Assembly (NCBI GenBank): GCA_949775045.1 | Contig: OX459104.1 | Coordinates: forward strand, 17,180,431 to 17,244,430 | Direction of reading: 5' to 3' | Length of the DNA: 64,000 bases | Origin: Metridium senile | Taxonomy: Eukaryota > Cnidaria > Anthozoa > Actiniaria > Metridiidae | In this document: one piece after another, positions 62,376 through 64,000 of the stretch | Numbering within the stretch: position 1 is the stretch's first letter | Layout of the letters: every line of letters begins with the position of its first letter | Position numbers and translations under genes: made by a program | The notes under the pieces: model-generated | Told to the model about the DNA's origin: nothing | The model's input: only the letters and a program-made list of their open reading frames with translations | The model's database searches: none

Positions 62376-62849
62376 TATCAGTCCGATATGCATTATTGAT
62401 TACATATTTGTGAATATAGTTTGTGAATATAACACTAATTTTCTACCTTGTTATTATTTTCGTTGACGTTGACCAAAACTTAATACACAAAATTTGTTAT
62501 ACACTAGAAAATTAACTATATTTTATAGATATAGTGTTTGTACTCAATTTGTCACAAGTGTGAGGTTCGAGTCCTATGGTATTGACCAATACTGGTCACT
62601 AATTATGAAATATTTCAAAATACCAGCAAATAAATAATACACCTATATTTGTAATTTACAAGCTCGTTTTCGCAGCTGCATCTACAGTCCACACTCTAAA
62701 GCCTGCAAAGGATGTCGGTTATGTCAATATAATTTAATTTGTGATTTCTTAAACAAGTATTGCAAAATGAAATATTTGTTTCATCATCTACCACTGCAAC
62801 AACTTGTTATGGTCATATAAAACAAACACGTACAACCAAAATAACAAGA

Positions 62850-63224
62850 GAAGAAGTTTTTGTGCTCTCTTCCACAGTAGCAATTTGATTCTATATTCCA
62901 CACTGGCAATTCGATTCTATTTCATTGATATAACTTTTGAGGTTGGAATAACGTTACCCATACATGTAGACAGGAATCCACATCGATTATCTCAGCTAGT
63001 TTACTGATACATTGGTTGGTTTGTTGGTTGATACCAAGGCAAAAAACTTGAAGTCAAAAGTTAAAATATATAATATCTTATTATTGTTTCATGTTGTTGA
63101 ACAATTCATAGCAAAGCTTGATAGCACAGTCATTGTAATCTACTGAATAAAAAGTTAAGTGTAGCTATCAATTTGGTTGGCTTGTTGATAGATTGATTAT
63201 TTGGTTGGTGGATTGGCGGGTCGG
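62850..63224. other. No recognisable gene; 3' flank of the terminal exon
   Basis: Includes 'ttggttggttgatac'-type iterations near 63,013-63,035 and 63,170-63,220. Confidence 0.5.
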
Positions 63225-64000
63225 TCAGTCTTGCCCGGTTGATTGCTTGGCTGGGTAGTGACTAGCTGTCTTGCTGCCTGGCTTCACACTTTCCTCTTGT
63301 TTAAGGTGTTTCCAAATGTTAATTAATTCATTCACTTGTTGAAGAGAAACCCGACCTTGAAACTGCTTCTCATTTTCTAGATCCATAGCAGATGTCCGAA
63401 GAAAAGTTTCATCTATAGGAGGATGAACTTGGGCCTTTCTTGAATTTTGAAGAAATTTGACTGTCCTCTCTAGTCCTTTATTCCAATTTAGACTAGCCTT
63501 TAACTCTTGCCAGTTTTTCGCTGCCTCTAACCTCTCGCTTTCGCTCTCTACCATAGAAGGATCCATGATGTCTTTCTCGATGCTTTTAGAATTATAATTG
63601 TACAAAGAATTATAATGCTCCGGCAAAATCTTTTCGTACATGGAATTTTGTATTTCACAGCATAGCTCCCCTAGACAAATCCATGCTACAGTTTGTTCGC
63701 TAGTAGCAATGCCTTTCATTAATTCCTCTCTTTTTAGTATCTTTGGTTCAAGCTTCTTAAACGCTGGTAAATTTTCGTTCAGTTTTCGATTCTCTTCTTT
63801 GAGGTCTTCATTTTCTTTGGCAAGGTCTTTCATCTCACTTTCTAGCCTTATTATTTTAGCCTCAAGCACATTTACATTTGCAGAAGTTTCAACTAAAGCA
63901 GGTACGATAGTATCAATGGTATCGGGAATGTCAAGGGTGATTTTACCATTAATAACTGATCCATCTCTAGCTTTGGTGAGCAATTTCTTTATGACTTTCC
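63225..64000 (-). CDS. Paralogue of the ankyrin gene N-terminus with coiled coil, terminal exon, cut by window edge
   Basis: The minus-strand frame is open to the window edge and begins WKVIKKLLTKARDGSVINGK, closely matching the ankyrin gene. After ETSANVNV it leaves that pattern: a leucine/glutamate coiled coil (LESEMKDLAKENEDLKEENR) is followed by a helical domain with ICLGELCCEIQNSMYEKILP, WQELKASLNWNKGLERTVKF and RKAQVHPPIDETFLR. It stops at 63,225. I know similar C-terminal regions from uncharacterised invertebrate proteins but cannot name a function. The 5' exons lie beyond the window. The apparent start at 63,983 is a TTG inside the shared module, not a real start. Confidence 0.75.
   Translation of the reverse strand, partial: KVIKKLLTKARDGSVINGKITLDIPDTIDTIVPALVETSANVNVLEAKIIRLESEMKDLAKENEDLKEENRKLNENLPAFKKLEPKILKREELMKGIATSEQTVAWICLGELCCEIQNSMYEKILPEHYNSLYNYNSKSIEKDIMDPSMVESESERLEAAKNWQELKASLNWNKGLERTVKFLQNSRKAQVHPPIDETFLRTSAMDLENEKQFQGRVSLQQVNELINIWKHLKQEESVKPGSKTASHYPAKQSTGQD

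Overview
This window is AT-rich, intron-bearing nuclear DNA from an invertebrate animal. There are no operons or Shine-Dalgarno-led genes. The gene-like material consists of exons with GT/AG borders, ankyrin-repeat and SWIM/YqaJ proteins, non-LTR retrotransposons, DNA transposons, many foldback/TIR elements and long microsatellites. The gene families (long ankyrin arrays, SWIM+YqaJ, a QRICH1/KCTD1-like N-terminal module) are ones I associate with early-branching animals such as cnidarians or sponges. That placement is inference; the species cannot be named from the sequence.

Layout. 1-13,560: four tandem units of about 3.0-3.8 kb of a complex satellite, interrupted by a non-LTR retrotransposon tail (7,857-8,620) and a small TIR element. 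13,560-18,860: a repeat-rich segment (degenerate 16-bp repeats, G27 tract, an 880-bp perfect GATA array, MITEs) that recurs, expanded by insertions, at 52,450-62,850. Each copy lies just 3' of a minus-strand gene. The first gene (18,903-21,489) is a large ankyrin-repeat exon. The second (63,225 to the window edge) shares its N-terminal module but continues into a coiled coil and an unrelated C-terminal domain. 21,600-34,500: decayed non-LTR retrotransposons, TIR elements and a few isolated exon-like pieces of unidentified genes. 35,833-40,269: an apparently intact composite mobile element. 40,500-46,700: an endonuclease fragment, hairpins, a SWIM-YqaJ pseudogene, and a TIR element with three evenly spaced CACGTG palindromes. 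47,000-52,450: two copies of a dispersed module around a 2.2-kb 18-bp minisatellite.

The standout is the composite element. It has a TA target duplication at both outer edges and an identical 254-bp foldback sequence at both ends in direct orientation. It carries a DD34E Tc1/mariner-type transposase with all three catalytic acidic residues, and, convergent to it, a 441-aa replication initiator with HUH-type and SF3-helicase motifs. Both reading frames are uninterrupted and the end repeats look identical, so the element looks young. A cut-and-paste integrase and a rolling-circle-type initiator in one unit suggest an element that integrates with one enzyme and amplifies with the other.

Most other gene-like sequences are broken. 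Several frame breaks fall in or next to A/T homopolymers, so some may be assembly errors rather than true mutations.
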